Positions 63,690-64,000 of a stretch of 64,000 bases of DNA are shown one piece after another. Position 1 is the first letter of the stretch; each line of letters starts with the position of its first letter. Made by a program: the position numbers and the translations under genes. Under the pieces are notes generated by a model that saw only the letters and a program-made list of their open reading frames with translations, made no database searches and was not told where the DNA came from. The stretch is from Circinella umbellata (taxonomy: Eukaryota; Mucoromycota; Mucoromycetes; Mucorales; Lichtheimiaceae): positions 1,364,001 through 1,428,000 of the forward strand of contig JAIWNF010000001.1 of the NCBI GenBank assembly GCA_025093555.1, read 5' to 3'.

Positions 63690-64000
63690 AATTATTAAAT
63701 TTTGTTTTATGAAGTTATAAAAGAATAAGGAAAGGGGAAAAAAATATGATCTCTTTTATATGTAATATATAAAGAATTAAAACTTTCCCTATTAATATAT
63801 AATAGTTGCCTCAGCCACACACGTTTCTCTATTCTCTCTTTTTTTTGCGTAGCAACTTATAGGATTTTGTTCGTTCCTTTTGATTGCTTTGCGAAATATT
63901 TTACTATTTTCAGTACAGTATATAGGTGAATGTTCGTCACATGTGATTCCCATACAAAAAACATCAGATACAAGGAATAAGAACGGTTAAAGAGGAATCA

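Larger units (their letters stand above)
54424..64000 (-). repeat. Right arm of the very large inverted repeat (runs off the right edge)
   Basis: Reverse complement of 4587-12920, with all landmarks in mirror order. Identity is uneven: around 55550-55780 only one difference is seen in about 240 bases against the left arm, whereas the long exon of the glycine-rich-domain gene differs at roughly 8% of bases in the part compared. The arm is about 1.3 kb longer because the short-repeat unit is present twice (56570-58765). The outer end is beyond the window. Confidence 0.93.

Overview
The window looks like nuclear DNA of an early-diverging fungus, most likely Mucoromycota (Mucorales-like). It is strongly AT-rich and its genes carry several short GT-AG introns (about 50-240 bases). 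The proteins are clearly fungal (Tom70, Pex16, Tlg2/syntaxin-16, a PRELI/Ups lipid-transfer protein, an Anp1/Mnn9-type mannosyltransferase, the Isu scaffold). I rebuilt the gene models by hand from splice sites and reading-frame continuity; in every model called complete the exon lengths sum to a multiple of three. The species call is an inference. No tRNA, rRNA or CRISPR array was recognised.

Layout. 1-424 holds the 5' part of a type II membrane protein gene that runs off the left edge. 425-4586 is gene-poor. 4587-12920 is the left arm of a very large inverted repeat; 54424-64000 is the right arm, which runs off the right edge. Each arm carries one copy of a 12-exon glycine-rich-domain (DUF1399-type) gene, a block of shorter repeats and a gene for an unknown membrane protein. 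That last gene is open over its last three exons on the left and broken on the right. The right arm is about 1.3 kb longer because its short-repeat block is present twice.

The roughly 41.5 kb between the arms is ordinary single-copy gene territory. It holds: a coiled-coil/SH3BGR-like protein (13245-15926, minus); an F-box/LRR protein (16801-19103, minus); a tandem array of small secreted cysteine-rich proteins (20070-26504, plus); an alpha-galactosidase-like GH27 protein (27304-28779, plus); a Tlg2/syntaxin-16 Qa-SNARE (29028-30552, minus); an Old Yellow Enzyme (32697-34180, plus); ribosomal protein eL18 (34885-35780, minus). Next comes a same-strand run of TOM70, a PRELID3/Ups-type protein, PEX16, an Anp1-family mannosyltransferase and an unknown basic protein (37562-47396, plus). 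It ends with an SLC35F6-like transporter (47712-49319, minus) and ISU1 (49951-50659, minus). 50660-54423 is gene-poor, with short palindromes and decayed open frames.

These genes do not form one pathway. Several serve organelle biogenesis (Tom70, Ups/PRELI and Isu in mitochondria, Pex16 in peroxisomes, Tlg2 and the mannosyltransferase in the Golgi/endosome route), but that is probably chance. The two features that most deserve study are the inverted repeat, whose arms could let the 41.5 kb between them flip, and the secreted-protein array. The array appears to be built of three two-gene units in which the second gene has decayed twice.
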